DNA of 64,000 nt from Spirochaetia bacterium. Lineage in GTDB: Bacteria; Spirochaetota; Spirochaetia; Treponematales; Treponemataceae. The stretch lies in NCBI GenBank assembly GCA_900769975.1, contig CAAGIR010000290.1, positions 1 to 64,000 of the forward strand, written 5' to 3'. This document shows, piece after piece, positions 17,260 through 25,133 of this stretch. Every line of letters begins with the position of its first letter. Within the stretch, counting starts at the first letter, position 1. The notes beneath the pieces are model-generated. The model worked only from the letters and a program-made list of their open reading frames with translations, made no database searches and was not told where the DNA came from. The position numbers and the translations under genes were made by a program.

Positions 17260-19113
17260 CTAGGCTTTATTAAGACGTTCTTCCAAATCATCCAAAATAC
17301 CTGTAAGTTCTTTTGGAAGATGTTTTCCAAATTTTGGATAGTGATTTTCACGAACATCTTTAACTTCTTTCTTCCATCCTTCAACATCAACTTTAAGGAT
17401 TTCTGGAAGTGTTTTCTTATAGCAGTCAGCAAGACCTTCTGTGTTCAAAGCACCTTCTTTTGGCATAAATCCGATTGGTGTTTCAACAGCATTATCAACT
17501 CCATCACAGCGGTCAAAAATCCAAGCAAGTACACGGCTGTTGTCACCATATCCTGGCCACATGAATCCACCTGGCAAGTCAGCATTGTTATCATCTTTAC
17601 GGAACCAGTTAACATAGAAGATTTTTGGAAGCTTATCTTTATCCTGAGCAGCGTTACCAACGTTAATCCAGTGCTGGAAGTAGTCACCCATGTTATATCC
17701 ACAGAATGGAAGGATAGCAAATGGGTCACGACGGATTTTTCCAACTTCGTCTGCATTGATTGTAGAAGCAGCAGTAATTTCTGAACCTACGATAGAACCG
17801 AGGAATACACCATGATTCCAGCTACGTGCCTGATGAACAAGCGGAACTGTTGAAGGGCGGCGTCCTCCAAAGAGGATTGCAGAAATAGGAACGCCTTCCG
17901 GTGATTCCCATTCCGGTGCGATACAAGGACACTGTTTTGCTGGAGCTGTAAAGCGTGCATTTGGGTGAGCCATTTCTTCGCCTTTTGGAGCTTTGTCTTT
18001 AGGGAATGCAGGACGAGTGTTTCCTTTCCAGTCAACAAGATTTCCTTTTGCAGGATATCCAATTCCTTCCCACCAAACATCTCCATCTTCTGTAAGTGCA
18101 CAGTTTGTAAAGATTGTATTCTTTTCAGCAGAAACAAGGGCATTCTTGTTGCTTTCTGCAGAAGTTCCAGGTGCAACACCAAAGAATCCTGCTTCTGGGT
18201 TGATAGCATAAAGGCGTCCGTCTTTGCCGAATTTCATCCATGCAATATCATCACCGACTGTTTCAACTTTCCAGCCAGGAATTGTAGGAATAAGCATAGC
18301 AAGGTTTGTTTTTCCACATGCAGAAGGGAAAGCACCTGTAACATATTTAACTTCACCTTTAGGGTTAGTAAGTTTCAGGATAAGCATGTGTTCAGCAAGC
18401 CAGCCTTCTTCGCGTGCAATTACAGTAGCAATGCGGAGTGCGAAACATTTCTTTCCAAGAAGTGCGTTTCCACCGTATCCTGAACCATAAGACCAGATGA
18501 GGTGTTCTTCTGGGAACTGTGAAATATATTTGTGTTCAACGTCAGCACAAGGCCAAACGCCGTTATCAGTTTCACCATTGTTGAGAGGTTTACCAACAGA
18601 ATGTAGACATGGAACCCAGTCACCGTCTGTACCAACATACTGCCAAACTTTTTCACCAGCACGTGTCATGATGTCCATATTTAATACAACGTATTCTGAG
18701 TCTGTAAGTTCAATACCATATTTTGCAATAGGAGAACCAAGAGGACCCATACAGAATGGAATTACATACATTGTACGGCCGTGCATACAACCAGTGTAAA
18801 GCCCTTTCATTGTTGCTTTTAATTCTTTTGGGTCAATCCAGTGATTTGTAGGACCTGCATCTTCTTCTTTTACAGAAGAAATGAAAGTGCGGGCTTCAAC
18901 ACGAGCAACATCAGAAGGAAGTGAACGGAATAAGAAAGAATTTTCTTTTTTTGCAAGTGGAGTAGCAAGACCAGCTTTAACACATTTCTGCATTAATTCG
19001 TCATACTCTTTTTTAGAACCATCACAAACTACAACATTGTCTGGTTCACACATTTTAACACATTCGTCAATCCATGCTTTAATTCCAGCATGTTTAATGT
19101 CATTAACTGTCAT
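17260..19113 (-). CDS. pckG: Phosphoenolpyruvate carboxykinase (GTP)
   Basis: Interconverts oxaloacetate and PEP using GTP; in fermentative anaerobes it often runs towards oxaloacetate to feed succinate formation. The 617-residue length is normal for the GTP class. Visible landmarks are RVEARTFISS, GPTNHWIDP, the P-loop segment FPSACGKTNLAMLIPT near residue 262 with the reactive cysteine, VGDDIAWMKFG (metal-binding aspartates), the substrate loop ARFTAPAKQCP and FGGRRPSTVPLV. An AGGAG precedes the ATG by 6 nt. It is the last chromosomal gene before the conjugative element. Confidence 0.97.
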   Translation of the reverse strand: MTVNDIKHAGIKAWIDECVKMCEPDNVVVCDGSKKEYDELMQKCVKAGLATPLAKKENSFLFRSLPSDVARVEARTFISSVKEEDAGPTNHWIDPKELKATMKGLYTGCMHGRTMYVIPFCMGPLGSPIAKYGIELTDSEYVVLNMDIMTRAGEKVWQYVGTDGDWVPCLHSVGKPLNNGETDNGVWPCADVEHKYISQFPEEHLIWSYGSGYGGNALLGKKCFALRIATVIAREEGWLAEHMLILKLTNPKGEVKYVTGAFPSACGKTNLAMLIPTIPGWKVETVGDDIAWMKFGKDGRLYAINPEAGFFGVAPGTSAESNKNALVSAEKNTIFTNCALTEDGDVWWEGIGYPAKGNLVDWKGNTRPAFPKDKAPKGEEMAHPNARFTAPAKQCPCIAPEWESPEGVPISAILFGGRRPSTVPLVHQARSWNHGVFLGSIVGSEITAASTINADEVGKIRRDPFAILPFCGYNMGDYFQHWINVGNAAQDKDKLPKIFYVNWFRKDDNNADLPGGFMWPGYGDNSRVLAWIFDRCDGVDNAVETPIGFMPKEGALNTEGLADCYKKTLPEILKVDVEGWKKEVKDVRENHYPKFGKHLPKELTGILDDLEERLNKA

Positions 19114-19168
19114 TTAGAACTCCTAAAAAAAACTTCGCATTTGCGGCAGCACATGGAGTGCTGAAAAT

Positions 19169-19198
19169 TGTATAGCAAAACTCAGTAAAAATAACCAA
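19169..19198 (-). promoter_or_regulatory. Promoter of pckG
   Basis: On the minus strand: TTGGTT (19193-19198), an 18-bp spacer and TATACA (19169-19174). The ~50-nt leader contains a small hairpin, CAGCAC-TCCAT-GTGCTG (19147-19163), before the AGGAG. Confidence 0.55.
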
Positions 19199-19329
19199 AT
19201 TCTACCACAAATAATATAATGAAATTTATTCGACTCATCAATAGAAATATGTAAACAACTTGTAATAAAATCGTCTTATAAACAAACGGAAATAATTCGC
19301 TTGTTTTTGCTCTAAGTGCTACTAAGTAT

Positions 19330-19416
19330 CTATTGAAACGGGGGATATTTAGTCGCATTTAGCGGCTAGAAAAAAGGCTGACCACGAAACTTCCCGTTTC
19401 CAGGTTGGCCTTTTTT
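19330..19416 (+). terminator. Attenuator-like leader with terminator hairpin upstream of parA
   Basis: The terminator is AAAAAAGGC-TG-ACC (19370-19383) pairing with GGT-TG-GCCTTTTTT (19403-19416), with an inner GAAAC/GTTTC stem and T6. Upstream, GAAACGGG (19335-19342) is complementary to CCCGTTTC (19393-19400) inside the terminator, so an alternative pairing is possible. A small stem TAGTCGC/GCGGCTA (19350-19368, one G-U) lies between. The 15-mer CTATTGAAACGGGGG (19330-19344) recurs at 26054-26068. No obvious promoter separates this terminator from parA, so parA may depend on read-through. The left border of the element probably lies near here; I found no tRNA or att repeat. Confidence 0.6.
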
Positions 19417-19430
19417 ATTTATAATTCATT

Positions 19431-19481
19431 TTTCAACAGAAAATAATTTGCTATTGGGCAGGCGGATTTTTTCTGTTGAAA
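19431..19481 (+). promoter_or_regulatory. 13-bp hairpin presenting GGGCAGGCGG loop, parA leader
   Basis: TTTCAACAGAAAA (19431-19443) and TTTTCTGTTGAAA (19469-19481) form a perfect 13-bp stem. The 25-nt loop contains TATTGGGCAGGCGGA (about 19452-19466). Its reverse complement occurs beside the ribosome binding sites of traG (45243-45256), trbF (56598-56611) and topB (63438-63449). The parA ribosome binding site (AAGGA) follows within 10 nt. It could be an antisense RNA loop, an operator, or an RNA control of parA itself. Confidence 0.7.
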
Positions 19482-19498
19482 TTTGAAAAGGAAGTATT

Positions 19499-20263
19499 AT
19501 GGTTATTACATTTTCATCAATGAAAGGTGGTGTTGGAAAATCCACTGATGCAGTTCTGCTTGCAAACAATCTGGCAGCTCGTGGCTTCAAAGTATTATTC
19601 TTTGATATGGATACAAACAATTCTTCTACAATTTATTATTGTATGGGAATTGCAGAAGAGTTTCCTACACAAAATGTTGCAGAAGCTCTAACACATAGGA
19701 CAACAGAAGGTTATACTGTTCATTCAAGAATTCCTAATATTGATATTGTACCTTCCAGTCTTCGGTTGTTTGATATACGCTCTATTGATTATCATGTCTT
19801 AAAAAAGTCATTACCAAAAGATGATTATGATTTTATCATAATTGATACAGCACCTACCTATGACAATCTTGTTATGAACGCACTTTATGCTGCGGACTAT
19901 ATTTTTACACCTGTACAGCTTGATTTTTTTAATCTTACAACTTCACGATTTCTGCGTTCTCATCTTTATGACGAACTTAATGAGCAGGTTCCAAAATGGT
20001 ATATATATTACACTTTCTGGCAGGAAAATCTTGCAGTCTTTCCAGAAAGCATACAATCTCAGTTTGCAGTACTTTTTGAAAGCGAATTCAATAACATTCT
20101 TGATATTCAGATTCCAAACACACCTGCAACACGGAAATATACTCAAACAGATGAAAAAGTCAGTATTCACTCAAGAATGCTTGGAAGTCAGAGACTTGCA
20201 GTTTCTTTCAACAAACTTGCAAACCTGATTACAGGAACAGAAAATGATGTGGAGAAATTCTGA
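19499..20263 (+). CDS. parA: ParA/Soj-family partition ATPase
   Basis: Partition ATPase that positions the element with ParB. The deviant Walker A KGGVGKST occurs at residues 9-16, FDMDTNNSST follows as the A' region, and IIIDTAPTYDNLVMNAL near residue 117 is the Walker B region. At 254 residues and without an N-terminal HTH it is the short Soj/type Ib-like kind. GAAAAGGAAG precedes the ATG. The gene overlaps the next small gene by one base, and parB follows, giving one operon. It is the first gene of the conjugative element, behind a structured leader. Confidence 0.93.
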   Translation: MVITFSSMKGGVGKSTDAVLLANNLAARGFKVLFFDMDTNNSSTIYYCMGIAEEFPTQNVAEALTHRTTEGYTVHSRIPNIDIVPSSLRLFDIRSIDYHVLKKSLPKDDYDFIIIDTAPTYDNLVMNALYAADYIFTPVQLDFFNLTTSRFLRSHLYDELNEQVPKWYIYYTFWQENLAVFPESIQSQFAVLFESEFNNILDIQIPNTPATRKYTQTDEKVSIHSRMLGSQRLAVSFNKLANLITGTENDVEKF

Positions 20264-20454
20264 TGCAGAACATAAATCTTAAACAAAAAGGGATCTGCAG
20301 AATCTGCGGATGTACTGCGACTACTTACTGTTACAATCCCAAATATGGAACATGCTGGTGGATCGATGAAACAGAAACTCTATGCAGTCATTGTTCCATT
20401 GAAGAAATAAAAAATGACAAAGCAACAGATAAATATAGAGAGGAACTTATATAA
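20263..20454 (+). CDS. Small zinc-finger-like protein between parA and parB
   Basis: 63 residues with the cysteine layout C-x2-C-x-C...C...C-W-W...C-x2-C (GICRICGCTATTYC, GTCWWIDETETLCSHC). I recognise this as a short zinc-binding module often found in phage and plasmid proteins, sometimes fused to ParB-like proteins. It overlaps the parA stop and the parB start by one base each, so the three are translationally coupled. It may be an accessory DNA-binding or adaptor factor for the partition complex. Confidence 0.7.
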   Translation: MQNINLKQKGICRICGCTATTYCYNPKYGTCWWIDETETLCSHCSIEEIKNDKATDKYREELI

Positions 20455-21443
20455 TGGCAAAACGAATAAATATACTGGGAGCTGGCCCAGCAGTTCCATT
20501 TGCAGACGGAGGATTAAAACTCTCCAAATCAATAAAAATAAGCGAAATTGAAGAACATCCGGATTTTAAAAGCCTGTTCAAAATTGACGACGAACTTTTA
20601 AAGAGGATAACGAATTCAATAGATGATGATGGATTTGATAATTCTCAGCCAGTTCATATTTGGAAAGTAACTGAGATTGATGGAACAGTTCATTACTATC
20701 TGATTGACGGTTATACACGTATTAAAGCACTAAAACAACTAGGATATGAAACGGTTCCATATTTTGAGCATAATTTCAAAACTTTTGAAGAAGCATACAA
20801 ATATGTTCTTGGATTACAGGTAAACAGAAGAAACCTAGAAAGCTCTGAATTATTGCGTAATGTTTCAAGACTTTTAGGAACAGATTTTGTACAGAATGCC
20901 GAAGGTAAAAAGTCTGAAATAATTGCAGAAGTTCTTGGAGTTTCAGACAGAACCGTAGAAAAGGCAATTTCTGTTTCTGAAAATGCAGATGAAGAAACCC
21001 TTGCTAAGATTGAATCAGGAGAACTATCTGTAAACAAAGCTTATAAACAAGAAAAAGCAAAGAAAAAAGCTGAGCGAAACGTTTCGCCCGAGGAAGAAGA
21101 ATTACCGCCGCCATTTTCTGAAAAGGAAGGAATAATGTCTGATGATATATCAGATGCTCTTGAAGACAACGAAGGAAATCCAGGTACACTAAGCTTTATT
21201 ACCGAGCATCCAAGTGAAGATGTACATAAACTGACGCCAGAAGAAGATGTTTTCAGAACCATTGAACGCAAAAATGCCTACGAAATGGGACTGAAAAAAG
21301 GCAGCGATCTTGCCTACGAAATCTATGACTACATCCTCAGTCTAATAGATGAAGGTAAATCAGCAGATGAAATCCGAGAAGATGAAAAACTCTCTGATTT
21401 TTCAAAGGAAATAATTTATGAGAAATTTGAAATAGATTATTAA
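20454..21443 (+). CDS. parB: ParB/Spo0J-family partition protein
   Basis: Centromere-binding partner of ParA. The N-terminal ParB/Srx-like domain shows NSQPVHIWKV and IDGYTRIKALKQLGYETVPYFEHNF (about residues 60-110). A central helical DNA-binding part includes EVLGVSDRTVEKAISVSENADEETLAKIESGELSVNKAYKQ (about 155-200). The C-terminal half is acidic and variable. A palindrome GCGAAACGTTTCGC lies inside this gene at 21074-21087 and could be a parS site. A 63-bp piece of the 3' end is duplicated in inverted orientation at 61004-61069. The start overlaps the preceding stop (TAATG). Confidence 0.9.
   Translation: MAKRINILGAGPAVPFADGGLKLSKSIKISEIEEHPDFKSLFKIDDELLKRITNSIDDDGFDNSQPVHIWKVTEIDGTVHYYLIDGYTRIKALKQLGYETVPYFEHNFKTFEEAYKYVLGLQVNRRNLESSELLRNVSRLLGTDFVQNAEGKKSEIIAEVLGVSDRTVEKAISVSENADEETLAKIESGELSVNKAYKQEKAKKKAERNVSPEEEELPPPFSEKEGIMSDDISDALEDNEGNPGTLSFITEHPSEDVHKLTPEEDVFRTIERKNAYEMGLKKGSDLAYEIYDYILSLIDEGKSADEIREDEKLSDFSKEIIYEKFEIDY
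21074..21087. promoter_or_regulatory. GCGAAACGTTTCGC palindrome inside parB (parS candidate)
   Basis: Perfect 14-bp palindrome within the parB coding region. Six further exact or variant copies occur, all within the conjugative element (24688, 41549 degenerate, 53343, 62082 variant, 62685, 63016). Location in parB is typical of parS sites, but binding is not shown. Confidence 0.5.
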
Positions 21444-21481
21444 AAGAAAACTTAATAATAAGGAATAAGGAAGATTAAAAA

Positions 21482-22135
21482 ATGATTACATTAGATTACT
21501 ATGATGATAATACGGTCAGAGACAATGCCGTATTTTTTACGTTGAAAAAGATTTATGCAATCGTCATTGCGTCTTATTTGTCGTTTGGTATGTCACAGCT
21601 TTTGTATAATTCACTGAAAGAATTCAGAAAGCATCTTCCGTCAAGAAGCATACTTGAAGGAAGGAAAAAACTCATGGAATACCATGATTCTCTTGTTAAC
21701 GTGTTTGAGGAGTTATATGAGGATGATGTCTTTGATGAATTGGAAATTGAACATAGAAAGACACAGGAACAGATAAAGCAGGACAGAAAAGTTTATGAAT
21801 GTTTTGCCGAACAATTACCTTCTCCATGGAAGGAATTTACTGAGCCTGAAGAACTTGTACATGAATCACATATCATGGAAAACTGCATCAGGACATACTG
21901 CCAGGACTTAACTGCTGCGGAATGCGGCCTTTACTGGGCTGAAATAAACGGCAAGAGATACAATGCAGAAGTGATTTTCAACAAGGACGAAAACAGGATG
22001 AATCTCATACAGCTGTTCGGAAAAAGAAATGAAAAGCCAGTAAAAAAAGATGTCCTGTCATTTGAAGAATATGTTAGAAAATTTAAATATTCTGTGTGTG
22101 ACTTTTTATGGGAGAAGAACAATGAAAATGATTAA
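21482..22135 (+). CDS. PcfJ-like conjugative element protein
   Basis: A 217-residue protein whose C-terminal half resembles the PcfJ-like domain of conjugative plasmids: EELVHESHIMENCIRTYCQDLTAAECGLYWAEINGKRYNAEVIF and IQLFGKRNEKP match the pattern of a buried Cys/His helix followed by beta strands and a Q..G.(R)N element. The role of PcfJ proteins is poorly known, and my match is by eye. The first 40 residues include a hydrophobic segment (IYAIVIASYLSFG). It lies 38 bp after parB and overlaps a short downstream frame. Confidence 0.55.
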   Translation: MITLDYYDDNTVRDNAVFFTLKKIYAIVIASYLSFGMSQLLYNSLKEFRKHLPSRSILEGRKKLMEYHDSLVNVFEELYEDDVFDELEIEHRKTQEQIKQDRKVYECFAEQLPSPWKEFTEPEELVHESHIMENCIRTYCQDLTAAECGLYWAEINGKRYNAEVIFNKDENRMNLIQLFGKRNEKPVKKDVLSFEEYVRKFKYSVCDFLWEKNNEND

Positions 22136-22259
22136 AAAAGTCTTAAATAAAATTGCATACATTTTTATCTGCATTAATCAGGACATAAAGATGAGGTATA
22201 AAATTCAAAAAGAAGTAGAAGATGATGTTTTACAATTAAAAAAAGAAAATGTCAGGTAG
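22122..22259 (+). CDS. Short hypothetical protein (45 aa)
   Basis: A small frame starting MKMIKKVLNKIAYIF and overlapping the previous gene by 14 bp. It is lysine-rich with a hydrophobic stretch and a charged C-terminal helix. The start is preceded by GGGAGAAG. It ends 3 bp before the next gene. The tight packing suggests a real gene; the function is unknown. Confidence 0.45.
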   Translation: MKMIKKVLNKIAYIFICINQDIKMRYKIQKEVEDDVLQLKKENVR

Positions 22260-22262
22260 ATT

Positions 22263-23354
22263 ATGAACATAAAAAACGAGAATTATATACAAATTTCTGG
22301 CTGGATGATAAATGAACTCGATTTAAAGGGCAACGAACTTCTTGTCTATGCCCTTATTCATGGGTTTTGTCAGGACGGAAAATCTGTATTCAAGGGAAGT
22401 TTAAATTATATCATGGCGTGGTTGAATATTTCTAAACCTACCTGCATTGCTTGTATTCAAAGCCTCATAGACAAAGGTATGGTAGTAAAGTCAATAATTT
22501 ACAATAAAAATTCTGTTGCAGGTTGCGAATACTATACAAAAAAATCTCGTAATATTGAATCAGAATTACAAAAAATTCCACAAAAAGAAGAAAAAGGTAG
22601 TAAAGAAATTTTACCACCTCAAACTGAAAAAAAGAGCGAAGGTGGTAAAGAAACTTTACCAGGGTGGTCAAAAAATTTAACCAGAGGTGGTAAAGAAATT
22701 TTACCCAATAATACTAATGATAATACTAAAGATAGTGCTACTGCTGTTAAAAAAACTGATTTTGAAATACTTTGTGAAAAATATTTTGGAAAAAAAGCTT
22801 TTGATTCAGACTTTCCAAGAAAAGCAGCAGTGTTTTTCTCAAAAAATCAAATAAATAATCATGATTTGTATTTTTCTTTCATCAAAAACAAACTTTCAGA
22901 AAAGCAAAAATTAAATCAGGTAAAAAATCCAAGAGGACTTGCTTACAGATTGTTTTTTCAAAGTGATATTGCACAGGAATTCACAGAGCAGCAGCAGACT
23001 ATTCTTCTAAAAAAACAAAATGAAGAAGAGAATCTAAGAAAAGTCGAGGAAAGGAAAATAGTCTGTCCTTGCTGTGGAAACAGATTTCTACCAGACTATA
23101 TTTCATCATGTCCAGAATGTGATTTTGACATATCTGCCTTCGACAATACAGAAAAAGTCATAATTCATAAAAAATACCTAAAACTATCGGACCAACAAAA
23201 GACAGATTATCAGAACGAATTGAAGGCCATCTATTTTAGTATGAATACTTTTATTGATTTGATTAGGGAAACTCCAGAACAAAGAAAACAGAAAAATGTT
23301 CTACGAGAGCAGAAAGAGAAAGAATTAAACATTAAATATGGACTTGTGAGTTAG
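22263..23354 (+). CDS. Replication-initiator-type protein with N-terminal winged helix and C-terminal zinc ribbon
   Basis: The N-terminal ~90 residues (YIQISGWMINELDLKGNELLVYALIHGF...NYIMAWLNISKPTCIACIQSLIDKGMVVK) form the winged-helix pattern of plasmid/phage replication initiators and replisome organisers. A polar linker rich in GGKEILP-type repeats follows. A second helical region (FFSKNQINNHDLYFSFIKNKL...NPRGLAYRLFF) resembles DnaD-type proteins. A zinc ribbon CPCCGNRF...CPECDFD lies near residue 265. It probably loads helicase or controls vegetative replication of the excised element. It is followed by an ssb gene. Confidence 0.65.
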   Translation: MNIKNENYIQISGWMINELDLKGNELLVYALIHGFCQDGKSVFKGSLNYIMAWLNISKPTCIACIQSLIDKGMVVKSIIYNKNSVAGCEYYTKKSRNIESELQKIPQKEEKGSKEILPPQTEKKSEGGKETLPGWSKNLTRGGKEILPNNTNDNTKDSATAVKKTDFEILCEKYFGKKAFDSDFPRKAAVFFSKNQINNHDLYFSFIKNKLSEKQKLNQVKNPRGLAYRLFFQSDIAQEFTEQQQTILLKKQNEEENLRKVEERKIVCPCCGNRFLPDYISSCPECDFDISAFDNTEKVIIHKKYLKLSDQQKTDYQNELKAIYFSMNTFIDLIRETPEQRKQKNVLREQKEKELNIKYGLVS

Positions 23355-23393
23355 AAATAACCACAAAAATATAATCATCAGGAGGCATAAATT

Positions 23394-23859
23394 ATGTCAG
23401 ACATGAATGACTTAAAACTACAGGGACGTATTGTACGAGATGCAGTACTAAAAACAAAAGCAAACAACAAACAAGTTGCATTTTTTACTCTTGCCGTAAA
23501 TCAAACAAGAAAAAAATGTAGACGGAACTTACTATGATGAAGCAAATTACTTTCCATGCTCAGCATTTGTAAACAGCGATAAGTTTGCTTCATACTTAAA
23601 GAAAGGCCAGCCTTTGATTCTGGAAGGATATTTGAAGCAGGTAACAAAAGAAACAGGAACTGATGAAAATGGGAAAAGACTTTTTGATTCACGAACTTAT
23701 ATTTGTACCTCAAAAATTCATTTGATTTTTACAGGCAAAAAAGATGAAGCTGCAAATAATGAAAAACTTCCTGAAATCCAGGAAAACTTCATATTAGAAA
23801 ATGACGCTTCATCTGAAGATGTATTCTTAGGCGATGAAACAGAAACGGAGATTTCTTAA
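23394..23859 (+). pseudogene. ssb: Single-stranded DNA-binding protein gene, frameshifted at an A7 tract
   Basis: A strong GGAGG precedes the ATG at 23394. The frame reads MSDMNDLKLQGRIVRDAVL...FFTLAVNQTRKK and stops at 23535. Removing one A from the A7 run at 23510-23516 restores RKNVDGTYYDEANYFPCSAFV..., which runs to 23859 with an acidic SSB-like tail. Thus one base is extra relative to a functional OB-fold SSB. It may be a sequencing or assembly homopolymer error, a recent mutation, or a slippage-dependent gene. A second ssb-like gene lies 300 bp downstream and could compensate. Confidence 0.75.
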
Positions 23860-23873
23860 AAGGCAGAATAAAT

Positions 23874-24158
23874 ATGACTTCCGTAAATTTCCAAAGTTTT
23901 AGACCTGCTATTAACAGAATTACACATTCAATAAACAGGATTTTTTCGGGAGTCCTTTATTATTTGGACAGCCATTTTACATTTCTTTCGATTCTTGTAA
24001 TCAGCTTAATTGGAACGATCCTAATTTTTGTAACAGGATATATTTGCTGTTACAGTAAATATGATTTTTGGAGATGGAAAAGCAGAGCTTTATTTAGAAG
24101 CATAAGACTTTGCATTATTTTATTTTTAATAAAAGGAGTTTTACAAATAATAAAATGA
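23874..24158 (+). CDS. Small membrane protein
   Basis: 94 residues with two hydrophobic segments (about 38-62, LSILVISLIGTILIFVTGYIC; and about 78-92, IRLCIILFLIKGVLQII) separated by a basic loop (KYDFWRWKSRALFRSIR). It lies between two ssb-type genes and overlaps the second by 4 bp (ATGA). Family unknown. Confidence 0.55.
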   Translation: MTSVNFQSFRPAINRITHSINRIFSGVLYYLDSHFTFLSILVISLIGTILIFVTGYICCYSKYDFWRWKSRALFRSIRLCIILFLIKGVLQIIK

Positions 24159-24484
24159 ATTCAATAACACTTCACGGAAGAATTGCAAAAGATGCAACTA
24201 CAACCCTGATAAATAATGGAGGAATAGAAACACCTCTTGTAACTTTTTCTTTTCAGGATTCTGGAACACCGTATCAAAAAAATGAACCAATGTTTATAGA
24301 AGTTCATTTTATGAAGGATGTTGCCATGCACATACTGCCATTTCTAAAAAAAGGAAAAGAAGTTGACATATATGGTTGTCTGCGTTTTAAAAATTATGTA
24401 ACTGGGAATGGAGAAAGTAAACAGAAATATTTTGTATCTGCAGATTATATAATTCTATGCGGAAACAACACAAGGAAGGATTAG
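24155..24484 (+). CDS. Second SSB-like OB-fold protein
   Basis: 109 residues beginning MNSITLHGRIAKDATTTL, with VTFSFQD, EVHFMKDVAMHILPFLKKGKEVDIYGCLRF and KYFVSADYIILCG, the strand pattern of a single OB-fold single-stranded-DNA-binding protein lacking the long acidic tail. An open frame extends 15 codons upstream, but the ATG at 24155 overlaps the previous stop and fits the domain start. The transfer context suggests that it protects incoming single-stranded DNA. Confidence 0.7.
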   Translation: MNSITLHGRIAKDATTTLINNGGIETPLVTFSFQDSGTPYQKNEPMFIEVHFMKDVAMHILPFLKKGKEVDIYGCLRFKNYVTGNGESKQKYFVSADYIILCGNNTRKD

Positions 24485-24485
24485 G

Positions 24486-24683
24486 ATGGATATTAAGATA
24501 ACAATAAAAGCAGACCGTCTGACAATTTCAAAACTTGCAGAGGAAGCTGAAACAAATGACAGTTCTTTTATAAAAAAGCTTTGTACTGATATTCTGCAAA
24601 AAATAGCTGTTGAAACAAAAAGTTTATGTAAAGCTGCGAAGGAAATTAACCTGGAAAATCCATATGGTTTTCCAGCTATATAA
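24486..24683 (+). CDS. Small hypothetical protein (65 aa)
   Basis: Starts one base after the previous stop. The sequence (MDIKITIKADRLTISKLAEEAETNDSSFI...) looks helical and charged, with a pattern loosely like a ribbon-helix-helix antitoxin, but I cannot assign it. A GCGAAACGTTTCGC palindrome lies 4 bp after its stop. Confidence 0.5.
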   Translation: MDIKITIKADRLTISKLAEEAETNDSSFIKKLCTDILQKIAVETKSLCKAAKEINLENPYGFPAI

Positions 24684-24687
24684 AAAA

Positions 24688-24703
24688 AGCGAAACGTTTC
24701 GCT
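24688..24703. promoter_or_regulatory. AGCGAAACGTTTCGCT palindrome
   Basis: Perfect 16-bp palindrome in the gap between two small genes, 32 bp before the downstream ATG and just before its ribosome binding site. Same motif as in parB; candidate ParB-binding site or operator. Confidence 0.5.
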
Positions 24704-24734
24704 CAAACTTTATATAAAAAGGAGACAAAGAAAA

Positions 24735-25028
24735 ATGAAAGATTTCAGGAATTTTCAAAATGTAAGAATTATTACAGAAGAAGGAACAATTGCTAATGGT
24801 GACTATATTATGGACGAAGTTATCATAAGATGTAAAAACGGTCTTTTGAATGATAATACAGATGAAAATGGAGATTTGCTGCCTGCTTTGGAAACTAAAG
24901 ACGGAAATCATGTAGAGCACTGGAAAAACGGAGTTCTACATTGTGAAAACGCACCTGCAATAGTAGACAATATAGACAAATATGAGTATTGGTTTGTAAA
25001 TGGGGTGGAATATCCGCCAAAATCCTAA
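24735..25028 (+). CDS. Small protein with WxNGxxH-type repeat
   Basis: 97 residues. The C-terminal part (EHWKNGVLHCENAPAIVDNIDKYEYWFVNGVEYPP) shows the NG-xLH...PAI...EYWxxNG pattern of a short repeat family found on mobile elements and phages, whose role is not established. GGAG lies 11 nt before the ATG. It is preceded by a palindrome and followed by hairpins. Confidence 0.5.
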   Translation: MKDFRNFQNVRIITEEGTIANGDYIMDEVIIRCKNGLLNDNTDENGDLLPALETKDGNHVEHWKNGVLHCENAPAIVDNIDKYEYWFVNGVEYPPKS

Positions 25029-25029
25029 A

Positions 25030-25098
25030 ACTTCAATTTTTTATTCATTTCACTTAAAAAAAATTGAAGTAACAAGAGTTTAGAGAGTGTAACTCTCT
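25030..25098 (+). other. Two hairpins in the gap after the WxNG gene
   Basis: ACTTCAATTTTTT (25030-25042) pairs with AAAAAATTGAAGT (25058-25070), a 13-bp stem. AGAGAGT-GTA-ACTCTCT (25082-25098) is a tight 7-bp hairpin. Neither has a classical T-run, so termination is possible but weak. Confidence 0.5.
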
Positions 25099-25133
25099 AC
25101 ATCACAATTAAATGGAAAAGCAAGGAAAGAATA

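Noticed and set aside
19114..19330. tRNA or obvious att site at the left junction
   Set aside because: No cloverleaf or repeat could be found; the other end is outside the window.
23510..23516. Programmed ribosomal -1 frameshift in ssb
   Set aside because: Restoring the frame needs loss of one base (a +1 shift), and no stimulatory structure is evident; slippage or error is more likely.
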